DNA of 64,000 nt from Stercorarius parasiticus. Taxonomy: Eukaryota; Chordata; Aves; Charadriiformes; Stercorariidae. The stretch covers positions 124,001 to 188,000 of the forward strand of contig VWZL01005203.1 in the NCBI GenBank assembly GCA_013396915.1, in the 5' to 3' direction. Within the stretch, counting starts at the first letter, position 1. The number at the start of each line of letters is the position of its first letter. The notes under the pieces are model-generated. The model saw only the letters and a list, made by a program, of their open reading frames with translations, did not search any database and had not been told where the DNA came from. This document shows, piece after piece, positions 37,880-51,000 of this stretch. A program made the position numbers and the translations under genes.

Positions 37880-39595
37880 TTTGCACACAAGAAGGCTTTT
37901 TTGAACACCTCCTGAGCTGCAGAAAGATAATCCACCTCACGATCATTGCTCTGTTGCAACCCATTTTCAAAGATGGCACTGATAAGTTGTATTAGAGACC
38001 TCCCTGCGCTTATTACAACAGATCATTCTATCTTAGAGCTTTATGAGACAAAATACTTTTGTCTGAATGTTTGTGTAGATTTAAAAAAAAAAAAAAGGTA
38101 AATTCCATTCCACATACCTGATGAGGAGGATGTTTGGATAACTCCTTGTTTAGCATCACCCTCATTGCCGGAGCTGGTGGTTCTTGGTCTGCTTTGAAGT
38201 GTTCCTGGTGACCACATCAAATGTTCATGCAGACTTGTGTCAATGGCTACTTTCCTCGGACAACCCACTTCTCTGCTCTTCCCTGAGATTTTTTTCTTGT
38301 GACTGCCATGTTCTGTATATTTTGCTGTCGCATGAAATTCAGACATTTCACTTGATATTCCTTCAGCTTTCCTATAGTATGTTTTTTCTAAATTCTGATT
38401 CGCATCAATCACTGAATAGTTGAATGTCTGAATAGTTCTAATTTTACCTATTCATTACGGTAATGTTGTAACATCTTTTATACTGGAAACCTTTTTAACA
38501 GAAACATTTTTTCACTATTAGTAGTATTATAATGAAAACAGGAGAAAAAAAAACTAACCACCCTGCATACAGCAGAACCTCTAGTGTATATGTCTCAGAA
38601 AGAATTCTTAAAAAATGAATTTTTTAAAAAATAAGTGCTTCTAGAAAAGTGTAATAGAGTAGATTAGGGAACACCTCGCTTGCCTTTATGATAGATTTAA
38701 TTCAGAGATGTTTGGTGGTGGTGCAAAATAACAATACAGAAACTAGAAATCTTGCATAAAAATTATTTGACCTAATGCAGTAAGTTCATAAGAAACATTT
38801 CCAAAAACGAAATTTGGATATAACTGCTGACTGAAGAGAGACTAGCTGACTGCATAAATGCTGCTGTCTTCGCTGAGCCAGGAATGAATTAATTCTCTGT
38901 GTTCCTCCCAACAGCATAACGTCTGGAGCTGTTACAACATGCCTCCAGCCAGCACTATATACCTTGCATTGATAGAGGCCAATATATGCAGACATAGCAG
39001 GGCGTAATCTCTCATCTTTGTTTATCTGTGGCTACCACATGGTGGGCAGGATGGTTGAACATGTTTCCGTTTGGTAAATGCAATAGTACCAGAAAGTGGA
39101 ATGAAAGAAGTACCAGAAGTAGAATGAAAAATCCGGGTGGAAGGAGCAGGACATGTCTGGATTATTCTCCCCAGTTTTTGCAGAATATTTGTAATTTGAT
39201 TAATAATCTGTTTATGATGTATTTTTAACAATAATGAGAACACCTACCTTGATAATTCTAAAAGGTCCATGATTGCTGCCTACTTTGGGAGGAACCTAAG
39301 AAAGAGCTTTCCTCTACCTTATTATCTATTTCAGTAGTTAGTCAAAGTATAGGTGACAACGCAGCCTTAAAAATGCCTACATACGATTCTGTGTTCAACA
39401 TGTGTTTACCATGCTACATTTGAAGAATTTCTACTTTGAAGAACTCTGACTCCAGCTGTGACGTGAGTGCAACAGAGAACTAAGAAAGACCAGAATATAG
39501 TGAACATACTGTTCCCAGAACAGCCACAATCTAAGTAACCTTTAAAAAATGCCAGGGTTACTTAATAGTTGTTAAGTTTGTAAGTACAAACTTAG
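37880..39595. other. Spacer between the pseudogene and the solo LTR
   Basis: No gene recognised. A 123-codon open frame on the - strand (38041-38412) has no recognisable domain. Confidence 0.4.
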
Positions 39596-39600
39596 GGGCT

Positions 39601-40186
39601 TGTCACAGTTTCAGCTGGGATGGAGTTAAATTTCTTGCTAGCAGCTGGTGTAGTGCTATGTTTTGGATTTGAGATGAGAAATAGTGTTGATAGTGCACTT
39701 GTGGTTTTGGTTGTTGCTAAGTACTTTTCTGCCCCTCACCCCACCCCACCCCACCCCACCCGCGAGCAGGCGGGGGGTGCACAAGAAGTTGGGAGGAGAC
39801 ACAGCCAGGACAGCTGATCCCAAGTGACCAAAGGGGTATTCCATGCCATATGATGTCACGCTCAGTATATAAAGGTTGGGGAAGAAGAAGGAAGGGGGGT
39901 GATGTTCAAAGTTCTGGCGTTCGTCTTCCTAAGTAACCGTTACACGTGATGGAGTCCTGCTTTCCTAGAGATGGCTGAACACCTGCCTGCCCATGGGAAG
40001 CAGGGAATGAGTTCTTTGTTTTGCTTTTCTTGTGCGTGCAGCTTTTGCTCTACTGATTAAACTGTCTTTATCTCAGCCCATGAGTTCTTCCTCACTTTTA
40101 CTCTTCTGATTCTCTTCCCATCCGAATTGGGAGAGTGAGCGAGCGGCTGTGTGGTCCTACTTGCTGCCTGGGGTTAAACCATGACA
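39601..40186 (+). mobile_element. Solo LTR of an avian endogenous retrovirus
   Basis: Starts TGTCACAGTTTCAGCTGGGA and ends TTAAACCATGACA, giving the TG...CA termini of an LTR. The flanking five bases are GGGCT and AGGCT, a target duplication with one mismatch. A TATA box (TATATAAAGG) lies at 39866. A CCCCA simple repeat sits at about 39738-39761. No retroviral gene is present, so it is a recombined solo copy. The family cannot be named from the sequence alone. Confidence 0.82.
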
Positions 40187-40469
40187 AGGCTAAATGGGAT
40201 TAAACCTGCATGTTCAAGCTTCAGAGCCAAATATCTCAGTGACATATGGCAGTCTGGGAAACTCAGACCAAGCTGCCGAAGTAGGCTATTGAAGAAGCAA
40301 ATAAAACAGCTGATGTCCCTGAGCCGCTCCTGCCAACAGCCTCCATAGTCCTGGAGGGATCTTTCACTGCCAGTGACAAGGTCCCTTCAACTAGGGACAT
40401 TTGCAGCTGCCCATACTACGAAAAAAAACAACCCCAAAACAGGTCAGTCACCCCAAATCTCGCAATCCT

Positions 40470-41330
40470 TACCGGCAGGATTTCCTGCCGGCTCCCCCAT
40501 CGCCTGCCCTGGGGCGGAGGCCGAACCCTGCCCCAAGGGCCGGGGGGGGGATGGCGGGCTCGGGCGGTGGTTGAGGTGAGGCGGCCACGTCGCTTACCTC
40601 TTCCAACAGAGTAGCTCTTGCCCAAACTTCTTATTTTTCACCGCCTGGGTTTAATCAATCAGCACCACCTGCCTGTGCCAGGACACCTCCGCCCTGCAGG
40701 GAGCTGAGGGGAGGGCGGCCCGGCCCGGCCCGGCCCGGCCCGGCCCAACCCAACCCAACCCAACCCAACCCAGACGCGAGACCACTCGGGGTTGCGAAGC
40801 GGCAGTCCGGGGAGGGAGAGGCCCCNGCCGGCAGGAGACCTGCCCGGGCGAGGGTCAGCGAGGGCCGGCAGCCGGTTGACGGACCGCCCGGGCTTGCTAG
40901 GAGACGGCAGCGTGGGCTCCCCCCGGCCTTAGTCCGCCGTCGCCTGGCCGGGCCGGCAGCAGGTAAGCAGCAGCAGCGGGGATTCCCCTGGGGGCCGGCC
41001 CGTCCTGAGGGAACCCGCCTGCCCTCGGCGGTAAGGGAGGTGGCGGCGGGGCTTCCCCCGCAGCAGGGGCTGCCGGCGAGGTTAGGGGCGGCCTCCGTGG
41101 CAATGCCGGCGGTGTTTCTCAGAGAAAGTGTGAGTCCGCCTTTTTTTGGAAAGTAATTGGTGGCCCCCTGGGTCTGNTGGGTCTGGCGAGCCGCCAGGGA
41201 ACAGCGGGAGGGCGGGCGGGCGACCGGCACGGCTCGGCTCGGCTCGGCTCGGCTCGCCCTACGTGAGCTCCCCTCTGCCCCGGGCGGGCAGGCACCCCTG
41301 AGCAGCTGCAGCCCCTTTCGTATGAATGTT
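40470..41330. promoter_or_regulatory. CpG island, candidate promoter of the downstream receptor gene
   Basis: The only strongly GC-rich, CpG-dense stretch in the window, in otherwise AT-rich sequence. It contains GGCCC repeats (about 40716-40745), AACCC repeats (40746-40770) and GGCTC repeats (about 41229-41256). Single N bases at 40826 and 41177 mark assembly uncertainty. A strong donor, GCAGCAG|GTAAGC, lies at 40962|40963 on the + strand and could join the acceptor six bases before the next start codon at 44976. That would make this a 5'UTR exon with a 4 kb intron. Long open frames on its - strand are low-complexity artefacts. Confidence 0.55.
40716..40770. repeat. Tandem pentamers (GGCCC)n then (AACCC)n
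   Basis: Two abutting pentanucleotide arrays within the CpG island. They share the CCC core and differ by GG versus AA. Confidence 0.9.
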
Positions 41331-43399
41331 TCTAGGATAAGGTGAGAATTTAAATGGAGAATATTGAAAACTGGTTTCCTGCCACACCTGGTGAGGGGAT
41401 GTCGGCGATTCACAGAAAATCGAGATCGTCGCAGCGCTGTGACTACAGCCCGATGGGGGGGGGTGTCTAACCCGGCTCTTCAGCACCAGTGAGGTATGCC
41501 TCAACAGCGAAGGAATATACCTATTTGTTGTTTTTATTTTTCACAGATCAGCAGTGAGACACTTGGTTAAGCTCTCTTGCAGTTCATAGAAGCATTTAAG
41601 GTAATGTGTATATCTGTATATTTTTGATTTAAAATGTTCATGGGTTTACGTAAAAGAAATGGTGTGATATTCTGACTTCTTGTTACTCAATTCTGAGAAC
41701 AGGACTGTTGCATGTTGTAATATGTCCATGTTTTTGAATAAGTCATTCTAAGAAAAAGTGCCATGAGCGTGCAAAAATTACCGAACGACGTGAGTCTTCA
41801 AAGTTCTCATGAGACTAGTTGGTTTTTTTTTTAAATTGAGTAGATCAACTTTGAAAGAACTAAAGAGCAGAGGAAAAGGTGGTTGTACCAATTTAATCAC
41901 AGATTTTGATGAGAATTATGCTTTACTATGTGCTATCAGGGATGCTGTAACTGTAATTCAGGTGTGTGTATCAGTGAAGACCTCTTTCAGATATTTGCCA
42001 TAGTCTTTTTTTTTTTTAATTTTATTTTAAATTCATACAAATATTTCTTTTCAGGGTGAAACTTTACAGATACGGTCTTAGATACATGGAATTTTTTCCC
42101 CTCTGGAAAACTTGGGAAAAATAACTCTTATCTGAATTCTGTCCTGAGTGGTAAAGCTCCAGAGGTCAATTGCAGACTCAAGATGCAGACAGAATGGCTG
42201 GGAAAAGGGAGAAATTTATCTGTTTATCATGGTGGAATGTGGTAGGAAAAACATTTGCACTTGACTCTGCAGTCATATGTTTGTTATTTTCATCATGAAT
42301 TAAGTGAATGCGTGCACAGAGCAGAGCCTGATTTTGCTGTTAGGTATACTTTCCACAGAAATGGAAATGTTTTCATTGTGAAAAGTCAGAGATAAGGAGG
42401 AGTCTTCTCAGAGCAGTTCATGTGTCTGGTTTTACACAGGGCTATATATATATTTGCAACTCTTCCATGTTGTCAAAAGGGCGAGTTATAAATTTAAATA
42501 GAAAGAACATTGAATTTATAGAGACGCAGGATTCTGGAAGAGTTTCCTTCAGAATATGGCAAACTACTAGTGCTGCATCTACTGCTGGGGCAAAAAGCTG
42601 CTTAAAAGAGCACATATGAGACAACGCTAGAGTGAGGTAACGCTGTAATGAAACAGAGTTTATGAAAAAACAGCAATTCAGAAAAGTCATAAAGAAAATA
42701 CCTAGTCATAAAAGGAGTCTATTCAGTCCTGTTTTCTCTTTAAATTATTTCATTATAATATTTTTGTCTTCTTTAAAATTGAAAACTAGAGATTTTAAGA
42801 GTTAACACCCATCACAATAGTGAAGAAAGTTGGAGTTTTTGTAGAAACATGCATAAACCCTTTCCAGTGATGTTAAAGTTTTGTGTATTTCTTTTATGCT
42901 TAACATTCTTGCAGGGACTCATTTCTTCTTACAGCTAGGCAAGAGAAGACTTGCCTGGTAATTTGAGCAGAAATTTGCAATGAGGGAGGAGAGAAGAGAA
43001 GGGGAAGAAGAAATAAGCAGTCACTGCAAGAAACAGTGTGGGTGACTCAATAGATGGCACACTTCCGAGTCAGTTTGATAAAGTAAAACACAGCAGCCAG
43101 AAGTGTCATCTTTGACTGTTGTAGAAATCAGTGATCACCTAAAGATTCTTCCCAACAGGCTGAGGTTCTCCTGCTCATTGTTCAGTTTGATTAATTGCAT
43201 TTGTCCTTTCACAATGCTGTAAAAACTGTGGCAGGATGAATAGAAAAAAAAGCAGTAAGGCAGGCCAAGTTAAGGAACCATTTGTCAGAGGCATGCAACT
43301 AATAGATCCCTCTCCAAACACATTGGGGATAAGAAGCCTACCAAAGAGTCCTGAGAGCCAATAGATCATTTAGGTATTAAAAACCCCCTATGGGATGGG

Positions 43400-44720
43400 C
43401 TATGGGAAGATACGAACACAGCGGGGGGAAGGAATTTTTTGCATTTGTGTTCATCTTAGAACAGCATGGATTTCAGTGACAGTACCTTTTCTTATGGATA
43501 ATCTTCTGTGGAAGGATCTGTCTCAAATTGAAAAGTCAGTAAAAGGCAGTTATAGAACAAATTTATCCGTAACAAAGCACCATGAATGGCTAATACTCAC
43601 TCCGGTGTTCTCTTATTGTAAGTGTCTCATTTAAAGCAGCTTTCGGACCAAAAGATCAGAAAATGGTAAATGTTTTCTTTATCCTCCTCAAGTGATCAAA
43701 AGAGAGTGAGGAAAGTAGAGACCAGTGAGTCTGGTACGTGTAGCAGGCAGCTGGGTAGGAACTGCTTTATAGGATGGAACCAATGGAAATGAAGATAAAC
43801 TATGTAGGGAAGAAGTCAACAGTAACTTTTCTAAAGGGAAGTCATGGCTCACAAATCCTAGAAGTGTGTTAGAATTGTACACATGTACACAAACGCATTG
43901 GATACAGGAGACATGGTTGATACAATGTGCCTTAATTTTCAAAAAGCATTCATCAGAGGCTGTCAATGAAGCCAGACTGCCACAGTGTATTTATTCTCAC
44001 ATTTATAAATGAGTAGGTAAAAAATAAATGCTCAGTTTTTCAAATGGAGGAAGATCACTAGTGGAATCCCAAACAACTGTCTTCTGCTTGGCATATATTT
44101 TTAATGATCCGTACAGAGGGAAAAATGTTACAGTGGCAGAATTTGCCAACAATACAAAGCTATTCAGGCTAGAATGTGGAGGGGTTAATTGCAAAGAGTG
44201 GCCGAAGGATGTCATGATAGTCAATGACTGGGTAATAATAGCAGAAGAAATTTCTTGTAGATAAATGTAAAGAAAATTTTAAATGAAAACACATGGTCAA
44301 AATCCTAACATCACGTGCTCAGCAGCTGACTGGGTTTACCTGATTTTTAACAGTGATGAGACCTTGGTATTTTATTACATAGGCCCATGGAAATACCAGG
44401 TCGATACTCAGTAGTATTCAAAGAACAAATAGATTGTTAGAAATTATTATGAAATTATTATGAAGAAATCCAGAAAAAAAAATATCATTGTTTTAGTTTA
44501 TAAGTCTAGTGCACCTATATTTTAAAGACTGTATGCAAGTTCTGTTCTCCCCTCTCCATCTCAGTCTGCAGTGTAACTGGAGGAGGTACAGAAGAGGGTG
44601 GAAAAGATGGTCAGAAGAATGAAATCAGGTTCCATCGAAGGGACAGTTAGAGAGACTAAGACTGTAGCTTGGGAAGGCAAGAACTGGTGAGACTTGTACT
44701 AGAGGTGTTAAAAAAAAAAA
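43400..44720 (+). mobile_element. Ancient CR1-like LINE with decayed reverse transcriptase
   Basis: Around 44070-44170 the frame reads FCLAYIFNDPYRG, then TVAEFANNTKLF, which aligns with the CR1 reverse-transcriptase region LFNIFINDLDEG and FADDTKL. The two catalytic aspartates now read as asparagines. Upstream pieces at 43690-43960 and the 3' block near 44578-44700 (GTACAGAAGAGGGTGGAAAA) follow LINE order. Strongly diverged, with many stops. Confidence 0.65.
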
Positions 44721-44975
44721 AACAAAAAACCAAAACAAAACCTGAGTGCTTGACAAGCTGAATAGAAAATGTTCACTCATTTTTTTTCTTCTGGTATAAT
44801 AATTAGCGACTGTCAGGTAAAACAGGCAGTTAACAGGCTCAAAACAAGCCAAAGACAATTCCTATATTTCTTGTGTCCTGTATTAACTGTGTAATGCAAA
44901 TGTTGACTTTCAATTGTGGATATTTATATTGGAAACTGATAACTGATGGTTTTCTTTCCTTTTTTGCAGGTAAAC

Positions 44976-45039
44976 ATGACAGCAAAAACATTGTTTTTGT
45001 GTAATATCACAACAGCATTGCTGTATTTAATTATTGCAG
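44976..45039 (+). CDS. IL1RL1: Second receptor, coding exon 1: signal peptide
   Basis: Hydrophobic leader MTAKTLFLC...LLYLIIA. The ATG lies six bases after a TTTTTTGCAG acceptor, so an upstream non-coding exon is expected. Donor G|GTAAGT, phase 1. Confidence 0.85.
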
Positions 45040-48000
45040 GTAAGTTTATTGGTGGCTATGGAAGGTCTTGTTGGGAAACTTATTTTTTCACACAATACTA
45101 ATTTTCTGTGAAAATGGCTGTAAAAGTCAAATTTATGTGATGCCAGTGAGTTTTTTCTAAACTGTCCTAAAAGCAGGAACCCATAAAATGTATAATATGT
45201 GTAAGCTCGAGCAGGTTGCCCAGGACCATGTCCAGTTGCATTTTGAATATCTCTGCAGATGGAGACTCCACAACCTCTCTGGGCAACCTGTTCCAGTGTT
45301 TGATCACCCTCACAGTAAAAAAATTTGTTTTCTTGTGTTCAGATGGAATGTTATGTTTCAGTTTGTGCTTTTTGCCTCTTGTCCTGTCAGTGGGTAACAC
45401 TGGTAAAAGTTTGGCCCCCTTTTCTTTGTTTCCTCCCATCAGGTATTTACACACATTGACAGGGTCTACCCACACACTCCCCAAGCTTCCTCTTCTCCAG
45501 GCTGAACTGTCTCTGCTCTTTCAACCTCTCCCCGTGTGAGAGATGCTCCACTCCCTTAATCGTCTTTGTGGCCCTGTGCTGGACTTTCTTCAGTAAATCA
45601 ATCTCTCTCTCGTACTGGGGAGCCCAGAACTGGCTGCAGTACTCCAGATGTGGCCCTAACAGCGCTGAGTAGAGGGGAAGGATCACCTTCCTTGACCTGC
45701 TTGCAGGTTCTAATGAAGCCTAGGATGCCGTTAGCCTTCTTTGCCATGAGGAAACATTGATGGCTCATGGTCAGTTTGTTGACCCCAGTGTTCTTCTCTG
45801 CAGAGCTGCTTTCCAGCTGAATGGTCTCCAGCATGTGCTGGTGCCTGGGGTCATTCCTCACCAGATGAACTTCATGAGGTTTCTGTCAGCTCACTTGTAA
45901 CCCCCTGGTTATCAAACATTGGAACAGGCTGCCCAGGGAAGTGGTGGAATCACCATCCCTGGCGGTATTTAAAAGGTGGGTGGACGTGGTGCTTAGGAAC
46001 ATAGTTTAGTGGTGGTTTTGTCAGTGTTAGGTTCATGGTTGGATGCGATGATCTTAAAGGTCCCTTCCATCCTATCCTATCCTATTCACTTCTTCAGGCT
46101 GTTGAGCTCCATCTGGATGGTAGCAAGACCCTCTGGTGTGTAAGCTAATGAAATGAGTTTAGTTTAAAGTTTACAGAATGTGTCATTTCATATTGTAAAA
46201 TACAACCATTTGACAATAACATCTAGATTTTTGTAAAATTGATAGGCTACTCAGTTGCAACTGCTTGTTTCTGCCCCTCAGCTGTCAATCAACAATCCAG
46301 TTCATGTTTAAAACATTTCAGATGGCTCAAATGAGTTGCTGTCATAATCCTGTCATTCCACCTGGAATCTTGCAGCAGCGCCAGACTGTTAAAAGAAAAA
46401 CTTAATGAATTTCCATTCCTTGAGTTTCTAGCAAGCAGTTTGGTTGGAAATGGTTTGGTGTTGGGTGTTTTTGCCCATGGATGGACAAGTTGCAAAGTTC
46501 ACCAATCTGTTGGATAGTTCGTGTTTTTTTTTTTGGCTAACTAAGTAATCATATGGAAAGGTGATTATTTGGCTGCCCTTCCCCCAATAGCAGAGAGTTC
46601 TATTGTCTGTTTAGGTATGTGTGTACCTTATAATTTTTTCCTGCTACGTGGGAGGTGGATTTCAGAAAAACTGAGGCAAGAAGTGTGTGAAAAAATTATG
46701 CTATTTCAGAGTATTAGCATTAAAGGCAGAAAACGGTTATCAGTTCCTGCGGCCACAGCATTTCATAACCATCAAAGTTGTTATGGGGCATCCAATATAG
46801 ATATCTCAGCAATTCAGTATTTTGATAAGTAATTTGGAAAAGATCTATAGCGAAGTGGTGAGAGCTGTGGATGATAGGAAATTATCCCTGGTGGTTAAAA
46901 TTAATGCTGACTATGAAAAGGCTGTCTGGATATTGAATGGTTTAGTGACAGAATGTCAATAAGTAAAATCGAATGGATGTGTAGAGGCACGGAAGGGTCA
47001 TACACATATAGCACAAACAAGCATACAGTGTGTGTGTGGTGTGAACATTAAGTTAATTAATAACCACTTGGGAAAAATGCTACTTTGACATCCCTGGATG
47101 CTTTCTGGAAGAGTTAGCTCTGTCATCTTTTTGGGATTTTTGGGAAGGGAGTAGAGCAGAAAACAGCTTCATTATGCTACTATATGACACCATGGTGAAT
47201 GTGAATCAATTGAACTCTGCAGTTCCATTCATTCCATTTCAGAAAGACTATATCAGAAAAGGTAGAGAGGTGAGTGACAGTGTTGTCTGATATGGAATGG
47301 CTTCCATATGAGAAGTCATTAAATGAAGGAGGACTCAGAGGTAAAGAAAAGAGATGACTAAGGCAGGATGTGATGGAGGTCAATAAAACTGTAAATACCA
47401 TAGACTAGGCAGATGAGGGAAAGTTTACTTTGCTATTTCTCATAACAAGAAAATACATGATACCCAGAGAAATGGTAAAAGGCAGTGACTGGTTTTTCAC
47501 GCAGCACATAAGACGAAGGATGAAAGCGAAGTATTACTCTGCTTGTTGTATCCGACTCTCTTTTCTTACGCATTTGAAACTGGCTGTTGTCAGAGACGGG
47601 GCTTTGGGCTAGACAATTACATGACTCTGTGTGGCTGTTCTTATATTCTAACAAAACAAGGAATTTTAGATAAATGTAATACTGACATAGGAATGTGACC
47701 ATAGTATCCAGAGCTGGTGCCTTTTTTGTCATATTGACAAAAGAAAATAAATCTCATGTTTTTTTCCCCTGTGTGAATCCCCATGGGTTAGGGGGAAAGA
47801 AAACGAGCTCATTGGTAAGCACTTGTAATAATTCCTCTTTAAATGCTTATAAAATGAGGGGTAAGTTGAAATTTCCATAGCAAACTTAATGTTTGTGCAA
47901 CAGTAACTTTAACGTCAGTGTCCTCTTAGGACATTTGGGTACTGAGAGTATAGTCTGTCTTAAAGACCTACTTTGACTACAGTTAAATGAAGTTAACAAA

Positions 48001-51000
48001 TAAAAACATTAAATGTGAAATTTGTGTGTGCATGTTTGCGTGTATGTGCATGAAACAGATTTGAGAAATACAAGTACTTTAGTAATTTGCATCTGAAGAC
48101 ACAAATGACAGTCTGCTGCAAAGAGATTCCACTGAGTGTAAAGTTTGCATTAAAAAACCAGCATTTTATTTCAGTAGCATAACTATATCTGTATATCATT
48201 GAGTAGTAGTCTCAACTGAAAATATAAGGGATTATAATTGTATTTTTACTAGGTGATTTGCAGATGGAGGTGAAAACTCCAATGAACTTCGTAAATGTAA
48301 TCAAGAAAGACGTTCATCATATCCTTTCACAGCGTTTGAGGTTTTCTTTAATGTCTGTCTCTTTCCTTTAGAGAAATGTGAAGCCTATGATGTGATGTTG
48401 AGGCAAAGTCTTGTGCCTCAGGGGCAGCCTCTTGCTATTAAATGTTCACTGGAAAAGAGCTTGGAAAGTGGAGACTACAACTTAACATGGTATAAAGTTG
48501 GTAACCAGACAGCTGTGCCTAGAGACAAACTGGCTAGAATTCATCAGCAGAAGAATTTAATTTGGTTTCTCCCTGCAATGTTAGAAGACTCTGGAGATTA
48601 TGAATGTGTCATAAGGTGAAAGTTAAAAAAAAAATTACGTTGTTACAGAAATGACTTGCAAAGGGAATAACTCTTAGAAAGCAAGTAGAATTTTGAGGAT
48701 AAGAGAAATACTAATGAAGAAGGGAGAGTGTGTTCACAAAGAATAAATTTAGGTCAGGGGAAGTAAGTCTAGTTTTGGTGTTCTTTTCCTAGTAGGCAAA
48801 AATAAATCTATTAGAGAAACTGTAAACTTCTCATCCTCTCTTTCTTCTCCAAAAAGAATACCATATATTTTTGAGTTGGAAAATATGCCAAATAGGTTAA
48901 TTTAATTATATTATATTAATTGCAGGAATTTGACAAACTGCAGGAAAATGTGTACAAAAGTAACAGTTTTTGAGAGGATTGATGGTTTATGCTTAAATGA
49001 AAAATTTGCTGTAGAGGAGGTGATATTCACATTATCATCTGCAAAGGTTGTGTGTCCACACTTGGATTTTTTCAGGAATGAGAAGAATATTCAGCCTGTT
49101 CGTTGGTATAAGGTGAGAATGTTGTGTTTTGTATTGTCTTATAACTGTCCATTATTTAAAATATAAATCACTGATGTTTGTGAATTTTAAGAGAAAAACT
49201 AAAGATTTATTGTACATGGGGAAAAAATTATTTTAAAACAAATTGGTAGAGGATTAAGGCTTTTTATCTTTTAAAGGTGTATATAGTTTTTTTGATTAAC
49301 GGGGTAGTAATTCAGTTTAGATGTAGGAGACGTTGACCCGCGTATCCACCAGGTGGCATCTTTTTACCTGCTAGCGAAACACTGTCCTGAATTTCTTTTG
49401 TGCGGAAACAGATTTACTATGTCATTTGTGATAGATGGCATATCCATTATGTGCTCAGTATTGTTCCATTAAATAAATGCCATTTCTTATTGTTCCTGCT
49501 TATTTAAAAGCTCTTTCTGTTTCAAGAACATAGTGCCTTCTGCAGCATTCCTCCCTCATCCCCATGCAGTCCATATAGTACCAGGAGTATTTAAATACTT
49601 TAAAAAATTAAGTCTAATTATTAAAAAAAAAAATCTTCATTAATGAATAATTTTACAAATACTGACACTTGCATTTCACTTCCTTATTTAAAGTGGAAAG
49701 TTGTTTTCTATAGGAAATGAACAGGAGTGTCTTTGAATTAAAAACTCGGAGCCAAAATGAAGTATGTTTTGCTTTTCATTCCACCCCCCTCACTCTTCCT
49801 CAGCCTCTGCAAAGTATTAATCCTATGCTGTGATCCGCTGAAAGTTCAGATTGCATTAAAGAGAGAAAAACCTTGCAAAGATATAGTGGTATGTTCTTTA
49901 CACATGTTTAGGACTGCCAGCTGCTGGAAGGGGAAAGGTTTGCCTTCTCAAACAGGGATCTTATAATTTTCGACGTGAATGTACACGATCAAGGAAACTA
50001 TACATGCGAAACAACATATACCTACAATGGAAAACAATATAACATTTCACGAGATGTCAGTCTGGTTGTAGAAGGTAAGTAGATAATTTCACAGTGTTTG
50101 TGTTCATAACAGTGACTCCAAGTTTTTGTCCAAGTTTCTAATGACTAAAACTAAAAGACCCAATTTGTGGATAGGCATGCTCAGGGCTACTAGGGAAAGA
50201 AATTCTGACTGAGAGCTTACATATTTTTGGCTGTTGTTGCCACTGTGTTGAAGATTGGTTCCCCTGTTCAAAGTTGCAGTATGTCAGCTGCCAAGGTCCC
50301 TAAGCAGGTGCCCTGTAATGCTTGGTAGGCGCAGTACTTTCTGCAGTACCTCAGTCCTGCCCATCTTACTTCTCTCTCCTTCACATTATCCTCTTGCTGC
50401 AAGAACAGTGAACTAAACCAGTTCAAATTGTAGCAGTGTCTTGACTCTGTGTGTCCTATCTGTTTCCTTCAAACCTTTGTCTCTTCTGTTTTTGGTTTCA
50501 AGCTTCTCAGCACAAGAACTGTTGATCTCTGATATCATGTGTCTAGCTCAGTAGACCCTGATTTATGTCAGGGGGCCACCAGCACAAGAAAAAAAAAATA
50601 TAAAAGAAGGCCTAACTGTAAAAGGTGAACTCCTTTGCTAGCACAGCATTATGAGATTGATATTGGATCACTGAAAAGGCTGTATTGTATCAAGGTATGA
50701 AATGCCAATACCAATTTTACAATCCAGCTAATGAAAGACATTTTTAGGTTTACTAATAGATTGCATTACTATTTAATGGTATCTTTTTGTGCTTCCCTGT
50801 TTTCTATATGCATACATGTGTATGTATGTATATATGATATGAATATGTATCATAGTCGTATAGTAATATTCATGTATAATAATATATATTCATATAATCT
50901 CATATTCCAGGGTCTATATCTAGTCTAATGTAAACATTTAAAAGGGGCCACTGGTGTTGTACTTCCTTATAGATAGTGCTGTGGGAAGAATTGCAAGGCC

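Noticed and set aside
40655..41413. 252-codon open frame on the - strand in the CpG island
   Set aside because: Composition is Pro/Ala/Gly/Arg-rich, driven by GC content and pentamer repeats. It crosses two N bases and has no domain.
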